A stretch of DNA of 64,000 nucleotides, from contig CACGOM010000004.1 in the NCBI GenBank assembly GCA_902574705.1, positions 1 to 64,000 of the forward strand, read 5' to 3'. Origin of the DNA: an uncultured Pelagibacteraceae bacterium. GTDB lineage: Bacteria; Pseudomonadota; Alphaproteobacteria; Pelagibacterales; Pelagibacteraceae. This document shows positions 35,828 to 45,274 of the stretch, one piece after another (position 1 is the stretch's first letter; each line of letters opens with the position of its first letter). The notes beneath the pieces were generated by a model. It searched no databases, was not told the origin of the DNA, and saw only the letters and a list, made by a program, of their open reading frames with translations. Made by a program: the position numbers and the translations under genes.

Positions 35828-36642
35828 TGTCATTGGTTAGCACTGATTGGTTATTTAAAAATTTGGGGAACGTAAAAATAATTGACAGTTCATGGCACTT
35901 ACCAAATCAAAAAAGAGATGGAGATAAAGAGTATTCTTTAGAGCATATTTATAATTCAATTTTTTTTGATATAGATAAAAATTCTGATCAGGAAACAGAC
36001 CTGCCTCATATGTTGCCTAAAGTTAGGGATTGGGAAAATATAGTTTCAAATTTAGGAATTTCAAATGAAGACAGAGTCATTGTATACGATAATTCTGATG
36101 TAATTAGTTCTTGTAGATGCTGGTATAGTTTTATTTATTTTGGTCACAGTCCTTCTTTAATTTCAGTGTTAGATGGAGGTTTAAAAAAATGGAAAAATGA
36201 AGGTAAACCTCTAGTTAATTCAAAAACAAAATTAAAAAAAAGTATATATAAAGCAAAAGAAAACAAAAGAATGGTAAAATCAAAAATTGAAATAGATAAA
36301 AATATTTTGCTTAAAAAATTTAAAGTAATTGATGCAAGAAGCATTGAAAGATTTGAAGGTAAAGTTCCAGAAATAAGATCCAATGTAAAAAGTGGATCTA
36401 TAGAGGGCTCCAGCTGCTTGCCATATAATTTTTTACTTAATAATGATAATACTTTTAAAAGTAATGAAGATATAAATCGTATATTTAAAAAAATAATCAA
36501 TACCGAGGACAATAATATAGTTTTTAGTTGTGGTTCAGGTGTCACTGCATCTGTTTTAGCTCTTGCATATTCTTTGATTAATAATAAATATACACCTACT
36601 ATTTACGATGGATCATGGAGTGAATACGGATTAATAAAATGA
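35827..36642 (+). CDS. sseA: Thiosulfate/3-mercaptopyruvate sulfurtransferase
   Basis: A 271-residue tandem-rhodanese enzyme. The first, inactive domain has SSWHLPNQKRDG and the DxDxxSD-like FFDIDKNSDQETDLPHMLP segment typical of SseA/TST. The second carries the active-site loop CGSGVTA with the persulfide Cys, near residue 237. A CGSGV loop favours 3-mercaptopyruvate over thiosulfate as donor. It is coupled to msrA upstream and overlaps the RND adaptor gene by four bases. Confidence 0.93.
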   Translation: MSLVSTDWLFKNLGNVKIIDSSWHLPNQKRDGDKEYSLEHIYNSIFFDIDKNSDQETDLPHMLPKVRDWENIVSNLGISNEDRVIVYDNSDVISSCRCWYSFIYFGHSPSLISVLDGGLKKWKNEGKPLVNSKTKLKKSIYKAKENKRMVKSKIEIDKNILLKKFKVIDARSIERFEGKVPEIRSNVKSGSIEGSSCLPYNFLLNNDNTFKSNEDINRIFKKIINTEDNNIVFSCGSGVTASVLALAYSLINNKYTPTIYDGSWSEYGLIK

Positions 36643-37556
36643 AAAGATCAACAAAAATTTTATCAATTATAATAATTTTTTTTCTTATAATAGCTACTGT
36701 TATTATAGCTAGAACAATGATTGGAAATCATTTCAAAAAAAAATTTGGAAAGATACCTCCTCCAGGGATAATCGTAACTGAGGTGACTGAAAACAGATTT
36801 TTCGAAAAAATTGAGACATTTGGTACTGCAGTTTCAAATAGAAATGATTCTTTTAGAATTAAAAAAGATGATCTTCTAAGTGAATTAGAGCTCAACAACT
36901 ATGTAAATAAGGGAGATGTAATTGTTAAATTAAAAAGTGGAGACATAATTGCTCCCTTTAGTGGAGTTGTAGGTTACACAGGTTTAACTGAGGATATATT
37001 TGTTTCTGATAAAACAATTATTATAACTCTTGATGATACTAAATATATTTACTCAGATATAAAAATTCCTGAAAATTACTCTTCCGTGATTAAAAAAGGA
37101 TTACCTATAGAGGCTAAGGTATCTAGTTTTAAAAATAAAATCTTTAAAGGTAAAGTTGATTTTATTTCAAGTAGAATTAATGCAGATACTAGAAGCATAT
37201 TAACAAGAATAAAAATAGAAAATTCGGAATTAGAGTTAATATCAGGTTCTCTTCTAGAAGTTAGTATTATGTTTAATATGCGAAATTCAATAGGTGTGCC
37301 AGATACAAGTATAATGATGGAAGGTGAGAAAGCGTTTGTATACAAAGTATCAGACGAGAATATAGTCAATAAAATAGAAGTTCAAATTGGTAATCGTAGT
37401 GAAGGTAAAATTGAAATTTTATCAGGACTAAACGAAGGAGACGTAATAGTTGCTGAAGGATTAAAAAAAGTATACCCGAGAGCAAAAATAAATCCAATTA
37501 AAGAGGGTGAAGAAAAGAGTCAGTCTAATTGGAAAAAAAAAGAAGATAAAAATTAG
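36639..37556 (+). CDS. RND efflux periplasmic adaptor, short form
   Basis: A 305-residue membrane-fusion protein with an N-terminal membrane anchor (residues ~6-26). The lipoyl domain reads NYVNKGDVIVKLKSGD and then directly IIAPFSGVVGYTG (junction near residue 102). The ~60-residue alpha-helical hairpin that normally sits between these halves and contacts TolC is thus missing. Beta-barrel and membrane-proximal domains follow. It links to the RND pump encoded five bases downstream. No outer-membrane channel gene is adjacent. Confidence 0.9.
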   Translation: MKRSTKILSIIIIFFLIIATVIIARTMIGNHFKKKFGKIPPPGIIVTEVTENRFFEKIETFGTAVSNRNDSFRIKKDDLLSELELNNYVNKGDVIVKLKSGDIIAPFSGVVGYTGLTEDIFVSDKTIIITLDDTKYIYSDIKIPENYSSVIKKGLPIEAKVSSFKNKIFKGKVDFISSRINADTRSILTRIKIENSELELISGSLLEVSIMFNMRNSIGVPDTSIMMEGEKAFVYKVSDENIVNKIEVQIGNRSEGKIEILSGLNEGDVIVAEGLKKVYPRAKINPIKEGEEKSQSNWKKKEDKN

Positions 37557-37560
37557 TTAA

Positions 37561-40500
37561 ATGTTCATTACTGACGTCAGCATTAGAAGGCCAGTTGTCT
37601 CATGGGTGATGTCTTTAATTCTTATAACTTTTGGAATTTTTGTTTTCTGGAAACTGCCAGTAAGAGAACTGCCAGCTGGTATACAGCCTCCAGTAGTACA
37701 AATACAAGTGGATTATTCTTCCGCAGCTGCACCGATAATTGATCAAGAAGTGACTCAAGTAATTGAGGATGTAATTGGTGGAGCAGAGGGAATTAAAAAT
37801 ATTGATTCAAAGTCTGAAAATGGAAGAAGTACTATAAATGTAGAATTTGATACTAGTATAGATTTAGATAATGCTGCAAATGATATTAGAGAAAGAGTGG
37901 CTAGGGTGGTTGATAACTTACCAAGCGAGTCTGATCCGCCCCAAATACTAAAAAGAGCAGCAGGATTTACTACAACAATGTGGCTTGCACTTTCCTCTCC
38001 GACTTGGAGTGATTTAGAGCTTGGAGATTATGCTGACAGGTATTTAGTTGATACATTTTCAAGTGTAAAAAACGTTGGAAGAATTCTAGTAGGTGGTCTA
38101 AGAGAGTTAAGTATTAGAGTTTGGATTGATCCGGTGAAACTCGCGGCTAATGACTTAACTGTTCAAGAGGTAGAACAAGCGCTAAGAGGTGAAAATATCA
38201 GACTTCCTGCGGGTACCTTAGAAGCGGACAATATTGATTTAACTCTTAATTTGGACAAATCATATAATAATATTGAAACTATTAAGCAATTACCAATAAA
38301 AACAAATGGTAAACGTACAATTTTACTCTCTGATGTTGCAAATATAGAGTTTGGACCAGTGTCAGAAAAAACTTTGTTTAAAGCTCAAAGAAAAGACCAA
38401 TTAAATTTAAAAACAGTGGGTATAGGAATATATGCCAAAAGTGGTGCATCTACTGTTGAACTGTCAAAAGAAATAAAAAAAAAAATTATTGAAGTTAAAA
38501 AAACCTTACCAGATGGTTTAGATTTAGAAATAGCATTTAATAGAGCTACCTATGTGGGTGCAGCAATAAATGAAGTCTATAAAACGCTGATGATAGCTTT
38601 TGTTCTAGTAGTATTAATAATTTATTTATTCCTAGGTAATTTAAAAGCGGTGATTGTGCCCGCAATTGCATTGCCTGTTAGTTTAATTGCTTCGTTTTTA
38701 GGAATTTATTTATTTGGATTATCTATAAATATATTTGTACTCTTAAGCTTTATATTGGCAATAGGTATTATAACAGACGACTCTGTTATAATGACAGATG
38801 CAATCTACCGAAGAATTGAAAATGGAGAAACACCTTTAGTAGCAGCTTACAAAGGATCTAAACAAATTACATTTGCAATCATTGCAACAACATTAATACT
38901 AATTGCAGTTTTTTTACCATTAATATTTATAGAAGGAATTTCAGGAACTTTATTTAGGGAAACAGCAATAGCTCTATCTTTTTCAATTGTGGTATCATCA
39001 TTTGTTGCATTAACTCTTTCTCCAATGTTAGGAAGTAAATTTTTAACAAAAAAAACAAATAAAAATTTTATAATTAAGAAGTTTGAAAATTGGTTTTTTA
39101 ACTTTTCAAAATTTTATCAAGAAACTTTATTAGTAACTTTAAATAAGACTAAAATAATAACTTTTTTTATAGTATTTGTTGTTGTTTCTTCAATTTTACT
39201 TTTCAATTTTTCAAAAAAAGAATTACTACCAATGGAAGATAGAGGTGCATATTTAGTAATTGGATTTACAGATGAAGGGAGCTCATTTGAATACACGGAA
39301 GAGAAAGCACAAGTAATTGAACAAAGATTAATTCCACTCCTACAAGCAGAAGAAAGTCCCTATGAAAGATTTATAATGCGTGTTCCGGGATTTGGCAGTT
39401 CAGCAAACTCTTACAATAGCTTCATAATTATTGCACTTCTAGATCACTGGAAAAATAGAGATCAAGATTCTCAAACTGTTATGAGGCAAGCGATTGGAAA
39501 AATAGTGACTGTTCCACAAGCAGTTGCCTTTCCAATTTCTCCTCAATCAATTAGAGTTTCAAATTATAATAAACCAGTCCAGATGGTCATCTATGGAACT
39601 ACTTATGAAGAACTTGAAAAAATACAAAAAGAGGTGATAAGAAAATTAAGACAAAATCCAAACTTATCAAGAATTGAATCTGACTATTCTAGAAATAAAC
39701 CAGAAGTTAAACTTATAATTAATAAAAATAAAGCAAAAGATCTTGGAGTTTCTACGGAGTCAATTGGTAGAACTTTAGAAACTTTGTATGGAGGCAAAAG
39801 AGTCACAACTTTTAATAAGCTTGGGAAAGAATATCCAATTATACTTCAGCAATACTTATCTGATAGAAGAAATAAAGAGGGAATATCAAAGATATTCGTA
39901 AGATCTGAAACAAATGGAAAGTTAGTTTCATTGGTAAATTTAGTTAATTTTAAGGAAGAGGGTACAGCAAAACAACTCGCGAGATATAATAGACAAAGCG
40001 CAGTAACTATTTCAGCAAATATATCCGAAAATTACACATTATCTGAGGCTATCAAATATTTAGAAAATACAATGGCTGAAGTGGCTCCACAAAATCAAAT
40101 TACATGGAAAGGTAAATCTGAAGAGATAAAAGAAACCAGTAATGAATTGTTTATTATTTTTGCATTAGCACTATTAACTGCATACTTAGTGATGGCAGCA
40201 ACATTCAATTCCTTTATTCATCCATTTATTATTGTTTTGACTGTTCCACTGGCAATATTTGGTGGATTAATATTTATTTTATTTTTAAATAGTTCAGTGA
40301 ATATATTCTCACAAATTGCCTTAATTATATTGATAGGTATTTCTACAAAAAATAGTATTTTAATTGTTGATTACGCAAATCAAATTAGAACAACGGGCAA
40401 AACTATTGAAAATGCCATAAGAGAGGCTTGCAATATTAGATTTAGACCAATAATTATGACTTCTCTAAGTACAATGATTGCTATGCTCCCTTTAGTAATT

Positions 40501-40683
40501 GGAAATATTGGCCCTGGCGCAGGAGAAGGATCTAGACTTGCAGTCGGATCAACTATTCTTGGAGGTATGATCATTTCGACATTCTTTACTCTTTATGTAA
40601 CTCCAACAATGTACCTAGCTTTGGCAAAAAATACAAAAAGAATTGATGCTATCGACATAGAGCTAAAAAAGGAACTTCGTTAA
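37561..40683 (+). CDS. RND family efflux pump (AcrB/MexF-like)
   Basis: A 1040-residue inner-membrane proton-driven exporter of the HAE1 RND family with 12 helices and two large periplasmic loops. It begins with the typical FITDVSIRRPVVSWVMSLILI. The porter domain has PVVQIQVDYSSAAAPIIDQEVTQVIED, and helix 4 carries the proton-relay pair in AIGIITDDSVIMTDA. Helix 10-11 shows NSILIVDYANQIR. Substrate cannot be told. It pairs with the adaptor upstream and converges on the lytic-transglycosylase gene with a 4-bp overlap. Confidence 0.96.
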   Translation: MFITDVSIRRPVVSWVMSLILITFGIFVFWKLPVRELPAGIQPPVVQIQVDYSSAAAPIIDQEVTQVIEDVIGGAEGIKNIDSKSENGRSTINVEFDTSIDLDNAANDIRERVARVVDNLPSESDPPQILKRAAGFTTTMWLALSSPTWSDLELGDYADRYLVDTFSSVKNVGRILVGGLRELSIRVWIDPVKLAANDLTVQEVEQALRGENIRLPAGTLEADNIDLTLNLDKSYNNIETIKQLPIKTNGKRTILLSDVANIEFGPVSEKTLFKAQRKDQLNLKTVGIGIYAKSGASTVELSKEIKKKIIEVKKTLPDGLDLEIAFNRATYVGAAINEVYKTLMIAFVLVVLIIYLFLGNLKAVIVPAIALPVSLIASFLGIYLFGLSINIFVLLSFILAIGIITDDSVIMTDAIYRRIENGETPLVAAYKGSKQITFAIIATTLILIAVFLPLIFIEGISGTLFRETAIALSFSIVVSSFVALTLSPMLGSKFLTKKTNKNFIIKKFENWFFNFSKFYQETLLVTLNKTKIITFFIVFVVVSSILLFNFSKKELLPMEDRGAYLVIGFTDEGSSFEYTEEKAQVIEQRLIPLLQAEESPYERFIMRVPGFGSSANSYNSFIIIALLDHWKNRDQDSQTVMRQAIGKIVTVPQAVAFPISPQSIRVSNYNKPVQMVIYGTTYEELEKIQKEVIRKLRQNPNLSRIESDYSRNKPEVKLIINKNKAKDLGVSTESIGRTLETLYGGKRVTTFNKLGKEYPIILQQYLSDRRNKEGISKIFVRSETNGKLVSLVNLVNFKEEGTAKQLARYNRQSAVTISANISENYTLSEAIKYLENTMAEVAPQNQITWKGKSEEIKETSNELFIIFALALLTAYLVMAATFNSFIHPFIIVLTVPLAIFGGLIFILFLNSSVNIFSQIALIILIGISTKNSILIVDYANQIRTTGKTIENAIREACNIRFRPIIMTSLSTMIAMLPLVIGNIGPGAGEGSRLAVGSTILGGMIISTFFTLYVTPTMYLALAKNTKRIDAIDIELKKELR

Positions 40684-41267
40684 AAAATAATATACTTATT
40701 CCTATTTAGCCTTTTTTTACAATCTATAAGCTGCTTTCTGTATTTATTAGTTTGGTGCTCAACTTTCTTTGCTAATGAAATAACTTTTGCATTTTTTTTG
40801 TAATTTTTATAATTCCCCCATCCTTCATGATAAGCAATGTATTGTCTAAAAGAGTCTTTTTTAGAAATTTTTAAAATTTTTTCAGTTTTATTAGTGTACC
40901 AACCAATAAAATCGACGCTATCTTTAAATCTTACTCTAGTTGCCAAGGTGTTGTTTGTTTCATTTTGATATTGTTCCCAAGTTCCCTTGACCGCTTGAGA
41001 ATAACCTAAAGAACTAGACTTTCTCTTATAAGGAATAACTTTGAATAATTTATTACGTGGTGGTTTTGCCAACCAATCAAAATCTGACTCCATTTTAATT
41101 ATTGCTAGTTGCAAACTAATTGGGGTTCCCCATTTCTTCTCAGTTTTTTTTGCATGTTTATACCAAAGATATCTCTCTGAAAATATGGAGCAACCATCTG
41201 ACGTATTTTTTGGAATAGATGAGCAAGCAGAAATTAAAAAAAATATAACTAATAATAATTTTTTCAT
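40680..41267 (-). CDS. Lytic transglycosylase-like SLT lipoprotein
   Basis: A 195-residue lipoprotein: signal LLLVIFFLISACSS with a lipobox Cys at about residue 15. The domain resembles an SLT/goose-lysozyme fold: LQLAIIKMESDFDW supplies the catalytic Glu, SSLGYSQAVKGTWEQYQ the GxxQ-type strand, and YIAYHEGWGNY the aromatic C-terminal part. It would cleave peptidoglycan glycan strands from the outer or inner membrane. Its 5' end overlaps the nuclease gene stop by four bases. Confidence 0.85.
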   Translation of the reverse strand: MKKLLLVIFFLISACSSIPKNTSDGCSIFSERYLWYKHAKKTEKKWGTPISLQLAIIKMESDFDWLAKPPRNKLFKVIPYKRKSSSLGYSQAVKGTWEQYQNETNNTLATRVRFKDSVDFIGWYTNKTEKILKISKKDSFRQYIAYHEGWGNYKNYKKNAKVISLAKKVEHQTNKYRKQLIDCKKRLNRNKYIIF

Positions 41268-41785
41268 TTATTTCCCCTAATTTTTTTTCTCCATTCCCAT
41301 GGATACTCAAACTGCATATTCCATAATCCCAACTTATTTAATTTTGCGTATTCTTGATCATTTGCAAATTTTTTTTTTGAATAACGAGGCCAATCAAAGG
41401 CGTAACCATTTCTTACCATAAAAACAGACAAGCTTTGCTCATTTAAAAAACACTCACCTACTAACCTTTTATATCTGTCTTTATTTTTTTCAATTTTACA
41501 ATTTAGAGAATTATGTCCTATTTTTTCTATCAATTTTTCTTTCGATACTTGTCCACAAAAAACTTGGTTTCCAGTTTCAATACAAGTTTGTTTTTTTCCT
41601 CTGTAATAACTTTCTGGAGCATCTATTCCACTAAAACGAATTTTTTCATCTTTAATTTTTATAGTATCTCCATCCAATACAATAGCTTTTCCTTGAATGA
41701 TAATTTTTTCATCACTGTAAGAAAATGAAATAGAAAATAAAAATATAATTATAAGGCTACTTAAATTCAGATTTAGCTTTTTCAT
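41264..41785 (-). CDS. Exported thermonuclease-family nuclease
   Basis: A 173-residue staphylococcal-nuclease-like protein. From the ATG at 41785 it has a clean signal peptide (MKKLNLNLSSLIIIFLFSISFSYS). The SNase core shows AIVLDGDTIKIKDEKIRFSGIDAPE with the calcium Asp and catalytic Arg, then a DRYKRLVGEC catalytic segment and a VRNGYAFDWPRYSKK ending. It is probably a periplasmic DNA/RNA nuclease. An upstream ATG (41818) would spoil the signal peptide. It overlaps the DUF1476 gene by 29 bases. Confidence 0.87.
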   Translation of the reverse strand: MKKLNLNLSSLIIIFLFSISFSYSDEKIIIQGKAIVLDGDTIKIKDEKIRFSGIDAPESYYRGKKQTCIETGNQVFCGQVSKEKLIEKIGHNSLNCKIEKNKDRYKRLVGECFLNEQSLSVFMVRNGYAFDWPRYSKKKFANDQEYAKLNKLGLWNMQFEYPWEWRKKIRGNK

Positions 41786-42065
41786 TAAGCTCATCCATTT
41801 TTTTTCTAATTTCTTCATCTGAAATATTTTGATCTTTCAAATCCCCTTTTAATTTTCTAAAAACATCACCATCACCAGCCTCTGCAAAATCAGCTTTTAT
41901 AACAGATTGAATATACTCTTTTTCTTTTTCATCCGAATAGCCTAAGATTTTTGATGCCCATTCACCTAAATATTTATTTTTTCTAGCATTAATTTTAAAT
42001 TGTAGCTCCTCATCATGGGCGAATTTTTTTTCAAAACTTTTTTCTCTTTCGTCAAATGAACTCAT
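41757..42065 (-). CDS. DUF1476 protein, ATPase zeta-type inhibitor
   Basis: A 102-residue all-helical protein of the DUF1476 family, found almost only in alphaproteobacteria. The N-terminus FDEREKSFEKKFAHDEELQFK and the central ARKNKYLGEWASKILGYS are diagnostic. In Paracoccus the homologue is the zeta subunit that inhibits F1Fo-ATPase hydrolysis. In some relatives the inhibitory function is reduced, so the role here is inferred. It overlaps the VanZ gene upstream by four bases. Confidence 0.93.
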   Translation of the reverse strand: MSSFDEREKSFEKKFAHDEELQFKINARKNKYLGEWASKILGYSDEKEKEYIQSVIKADFAEAGDGDVFRKLKGDLKDQNISDEEIRKKMDELNEKAKSEFK

Positions 42066-42430
42066 TTTTTCTCCAAATATTTATAAATTTTTAATATTAA
42101 AATTGATATTAAAACTCCAAGAATATTACCAAATAAGTCTTCAAATTGAAATGATCTGTTTGGAATAACTATGTGAGCTATTTCTAAAAAAATTGATATA
42201 AAAATAAAATAAATGATAATAATTTTTTTATTAATATGACTAATTAAGCCAAATAAGGTTAAAATAGTAAAAGCATAAACGTGGTTAGAGGAAAAATAAA
42301 AATCTGGAGTAACTTGGGGTTGTTTATTTAAATTACCATAAAATAAAAAACCTAGTATGCTACCAGGGTATAGATAAAATATTACAAATATTAGGTTTAT
42401 TAAATGAAAAAAAATTTTTGTTATTTTCAT
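42062..42430 (-). CDS. VanZ-like membrane protein
   Basis: A 122-residue protein with four hydrophobic helices. The spacing and the segments YFSSNHVYAFTILTLFG, IFLEIAHIVIPNRSFQFEDLFGNILGVLISI match VanZ-like proteins (acidic E-x-x-Q/H in helix 3, R-x-F-x-x-x-D-x-x-x-N before helix 4). Function of chromosomal VanZ-like proteins is unclear. First of a four-gene minus-strand run with the DUF1476, nuclease and SLT genes, and divergent from gpmA (26 bp). Confidence 0.82.
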   Translation of the reverse strand: MKITKIFFHLINLIFVIFYLYPGSILGFLFYGNLNKQPQVTPDFYFSSNHVYAFTILTLFGLISHINKKIIIIYFIFISIFLEIAHIVIPNRSFQFEDLFGNILGVLISILILKIYKYLEKK

Positions 42431-42456
42431 ATAAATCTTATAAATAAAAACGAGAC

Positions 42457-43167
42457 ATGAGTCATTTAATATTAGTCAGACATGGACAAAGCGAATGGAA
42501 TTCACAAAATAGATTTACTGGTTGGGTAGATGTTGATCTTACTGCTAATGGAAAATTGGAAGCATGTAAGGCTGGTGAATTAATTAAAGATTTAAATATT
42601 GAAATTACTCAATTCTATTCCTCATATCAAAAAAGAGCCATTAATACTTTAAAGCTAATTTTAAACACTATCAGAGTAAAAAATGAAAAAATTTTAAAAG
42701 CTTGGGAGCTCAATGAAAGACATTATGGTGAACTTACAGGATTAAATAAGGATGATATGAAAAAAAAATATGGTGAGGACAAAATTTTTAATTTTAGGAG
42801 ATCTTGGGATATGCCTCCTGAGCCACTAAGTAAAAATAATCCATATCATCCTGTTAATATTGAAACATACAACGATATTCCAAGAGAAAAATTACCTGAT
42901 ACAGAATCCTTAAAAGATACTTATGAAAGAGTTATTAAATATTATTTGAATAATATTGAAAAAAATCTGGATAAAAATATTTTGATCGCTGCGCATGGAA
43001 ATTCTATCAGAGCATTATGTAAATATCTATTTGATATAGATAATGAAAAAATTTCAAAATTAGAAATTCCAACTGGAAACCCACTTTTAATTAGTATCGA
43101 TAATAAAAAAGTTGAGAATGCAAAGTATCTCGATGCCTCTAGAGCTAAGGATTTAATTAAGTTTTAG
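42457..43167 (+). CDS. gpmA: 2,3-bisphosphoglycerate-dependent phosphoglycerate mutase
   Basis: A 236-residue glycolytic/gluconeogenic mutase interconverting 3- and 2-phosphoglycerate. The phosphohistidine motif is LVRHGQSEWNSQNRFTGW near residue 5. WELNERHYGELTGLNK with the catalytic Glu follows, and AAHGNSIRAL holds the second His. Length and motifs are those of the dimeric/tetrameric dPGM type. It overlaps murU by 11 bases tail to tail. Confidence 0.97.
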   Translation: MSHLILVRHGQSEWNSQNRFTGWVDVDLTANGKLEACKAGELIKDLNIEITQFYSSYQKRAINTLKLILNTIRVKNEKILKAWELNERHYGELTGLNKDDMKKKYGEDKIFNFRRSWDMPPEPLSKNNPYHPVNIETYNDIPREKLPDTESLKDTYERVIKYYLNNIEKNLDKNILIAAHGNSIRALCKYLFDIDNEKISKLEIPTGNPLLISIDNKKVENAKYLDASRAKDLIKF

Positions 43168-43840
43168 TAAGCTTTCTATAGATTTCTATATCAGTCAAAT
43201 GAGTAAATTTTACCTTACTTTCATATCCGTAAAGTTTGTTTTTTAAAATCATTTCATCCCATATTGTATTTACAGAAAATGTTTCTATTTTATAGTTATC
43301 AAAAATACTTTTGTTTAATATTTGGCAACCAGTAAATATGAAATTTTTATCAGATGTTTTATTCAAAATATTATTTTTTAATGAAAAATCGCCTTTCATT
43401 CTTTGATCAAAACTGTTTGATTTTTCTGTTACCAGTAAGATATTTTTAACTTTTTTTTCAAAATAAAATTTTTCCATACTTTGAATTTCAAGAATATAAC
43501 TATCATTCCAAATTGTATCAGGATTAAAAACTAAAAAATCATTTTGATTAGAATTATCAATTAGGTTGAATATACCGCCCCCGGTGTCTAAAATTTTATT
43601 TCCATCCTTAATTACCTTTAAACTAAGATTATGGCTTTTAACATAATTTTCAATTTGTTCGCTAAGGTAAAATGAATTTATTAAAATATTTTTTACATTA
43701 AGAGATGTTATTAAATTCAAAGTGTTTTGCAAAAGTGTCTTTTCATTAATTTCAATTAGAGGTTTTGGTTTATTTAAAGTAATAGGGTTTAATCTTTTTC
43801 CATAACCAGCGCACAAAATTAAAGCAGTATTTATTTCCAT
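43157..43840 (-). CDS. murU: MurNAc-1-P uridylyltransferase-like nucleotidyltransferase
   Basis: A 227-residue sugar-phosphate nucleotidyltransferase with ALILCAGYGKRLNPITLNKPKPLIEI, the pyrophosphorylase signature. It has a DTGGGIFNLI substrate loop and a FLVFNPDTIW metal site. Next to an AmgK-type kinase and TsaE this is the MurU of the anabolic peptidoglycan-recycling route (MurNAc-alpha-1-P plus UTP to UDP-MurNAc). By sequence alone other hexose-1-P nucleotidyltransferases cannot be excluded. The start overlaps the kinase gene by ten bases. Confidence 0.87.
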   Translation of the reverse strand: MEINTALILCAGYGKRLNPITLNKPKPLIEINEKTLLQNTLNLITSLNVKNILINSFYLSEQIENYVKSHNLSLKVIKDGNKILDTGGGIFNLIDNSNQNDFLVFNPDTIWNDSYILEIQSMEKFYFEKKVKNILLVTEKSNSFDQRMKGDFSLKNNILNKTSDKNFIFTGCQILNKSIFDNYKIETFSVNTIWDEMILKNKLYGYESKVKFTHLTDIEIYRKLTKT

Positions 43841-44784
43841 TTTTTTATTCTTTCTTTCTTACTAACATATTTTTTTAAACTTAATTCTAAATCATTGAAA
43901 AGATAATTATTTGACATTCTTTGCTCAATCATTTCCCAAGCATAAGGTATCATTTTCAAATATTTTCTTTTTTTGTCGCGTACAGCTAATCTTGTAAATA
44001 TTCCTATTATTTTCAGATTTCTTAATACAGATAAAATTGCAAAATCATTTTTAAGTTTATTTTCATCAATAGAGCCATTTAATTTTACAAATCTTTTAAA
44101 TATCCTATCTTTTAATTCTTTAGACGTTTTTAATCTTACATCATCAATTAATGACGCTAAATCGTAAGCAATATTTCCATAGACTACATCTTGACTATCA
44201 ATTAGAAATATTTTTTTTTTATGATACATCATATTTGAAACATGAAAATCTCTATGAACAATTACTTTTTTGTTTAATTTTAATTTTTTAAAAAGATTAT
44301 TAAAATCGGTTTTGATTTCTTTTTTTGCATTTCTAATTTTTGTTTTTTTTATTACTTTAGGTAAATACCAATTTAAAAACAGCTCCGACTCCTTTATTAA
44401 TTTAATTTTCGAATACTGGGGTATTTTATATTTATTCTTTTTAAAAGTTATTAAATATCTTGTTTGGATTTTTTGTAATAATTTGAGGATCTTTATTACA
44501 TCGAAATAAATTTTATTTTTATTTGTATTTTTTTTTAGCAATTTAAGAATAGATATGTTCCCCAAATCCTCTATCTCAATATAATTTTTACCATAATTCT
44601 CTCTTTTTAACTTTGGAGCATTTATTCCATTTTTATTAAAGCAACTATTAATTGCATCATAAACTAATAAATTCACATATTTATTTTTTTTTGAATAGAC
44701 GATTATTGAATTCTCTGTAGATCTATAAAACTTTCTAAATGATGCATCTCCAGCTAATAATTTATATTTATTTAAATTCATCAA
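43831..44784 (-). CDS. amgK: AmgK-like anomeric sugar kinase
   Basis: A 317-residue aminoglycoside-phosphotransferase-fold kinase. Catalytic motif VIVHRDFHVSNMMYH and the metal motif FLIDSQDVVYGNIAYDLASLIDD are clear. In characterised bacteria AmgK phosphorylates MurNAc at C1 for UDP-MurNAc recycling together with MurU, which lies next to it here. It overlaps tsaE upstream by 17 bases. Function is inferred mainly from the tsaE-amgK-murU order. Confidence 0.87.
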   Translation of the reverse strand: MMNLNKYKLLAGDASFRKFYRSTENSIIVYSKKNKYVNLLVYDAINSCFNKNGINAPKLKRENYGKNYIEIEDLGNISILKLLKKNTNKNKIYFDVIKILKLLQKIQTRYLITFKKNKYKIPQYSKIKLIKESELFLNWYLPKVIKKTKIRNAKKEIKTDFNNLFKKLKLNKKVIVHRDFHVSNMMYHKKKIFLIDSQDVVYGNIAYDLASLIDDVRLKTSKELKDRIFKRFVKLNGSIDENKLKNDFAILSVLRNLKIIGIFTRLAVRDKKRKYLKMIPYAWEMIEQRMSNNYLFNDLELSLKKYVSKKERIKKWK

Positions 44785-45274
44785 TAATTTTATTGTTATA
44801 ATTTGAAGAAATTACTAAATACCTTTTCTGAAAATTATCAGAATATGAAAATTCAAATTTTAAATAATTTATATTGTGTGAGCTAAGTATTTCTGGCCAT
44901 TCAATAATGTTTATTGCATCTTTTTCTTCAAATAAATCAAGGTTATCAAGCTCCTCTTTTTGTTTTATTCTATAAAGATCATAATGTTTTATCTTTAGAT
45001 AATTAATCAGATATTCATTTAAAATATTGAAAGTTGGGCTTAATACTTCAGTTGTGTCTATTTTGTTTTTAGATTGTAAGTTGTTAATTAATATCCTTGT
45101 AAATGTAGTTTTGCCAACACCTAATTCACCAAACAATAAAAGATTATCACCCTTATTTAGTAAGTCTGAAATTTTAGTTGTAATTTCAAATAAAGATTTT
45201 TGATCGGAAATATCGATTTTATTACTTTTAGTAACGATATGCTTCTGGTTTGTATGGTCCTTGTTCTGATACAC
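44768..45274 (-). CDS. tsaE: tRNA t6A biosynthesis ATPase TsaE
   Basis: A 168-residue P-loop ATPase needed with TsaB/C/D for N6-threonylcarbamoyladenosine at tRNA position 37. The Walker A is [10 protein letters not shown] near residue 50. [32 protein letters not shown] and the [10 protein letters not shown] box are typical. The only ATG (45274) lies 47 bases inside ahcY and adds about 15 unconserved residues; a non-ATG start nearer residue 14 is possible. First of the tsaE-amgK-murU unit. Confidence 0.94.
   Translation of the reverse strand: MYQNKDHTNQKHIVTKSNKIDISDQKSLFEITTKISDLLNKGDNLLLFGELGVGKTTFTRILINNLQSKNKIDTTEVLSPTFNILNEYLINYLKIKHYDLYRIKQKEELDNLDLFEEKDAINIIEWPEILSSHNINYLKFEFSYSDNFQKRYLVISSNYNNKIIDEFK

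Noticed and set aside
37561-40683. RND pump as a heavy-metal (CusA) exporter
   Set aside because: The N-terminus, helix 4 motif and neighbours fit HAE1-type pumps, and no metal-binding Met cluster was noticed.
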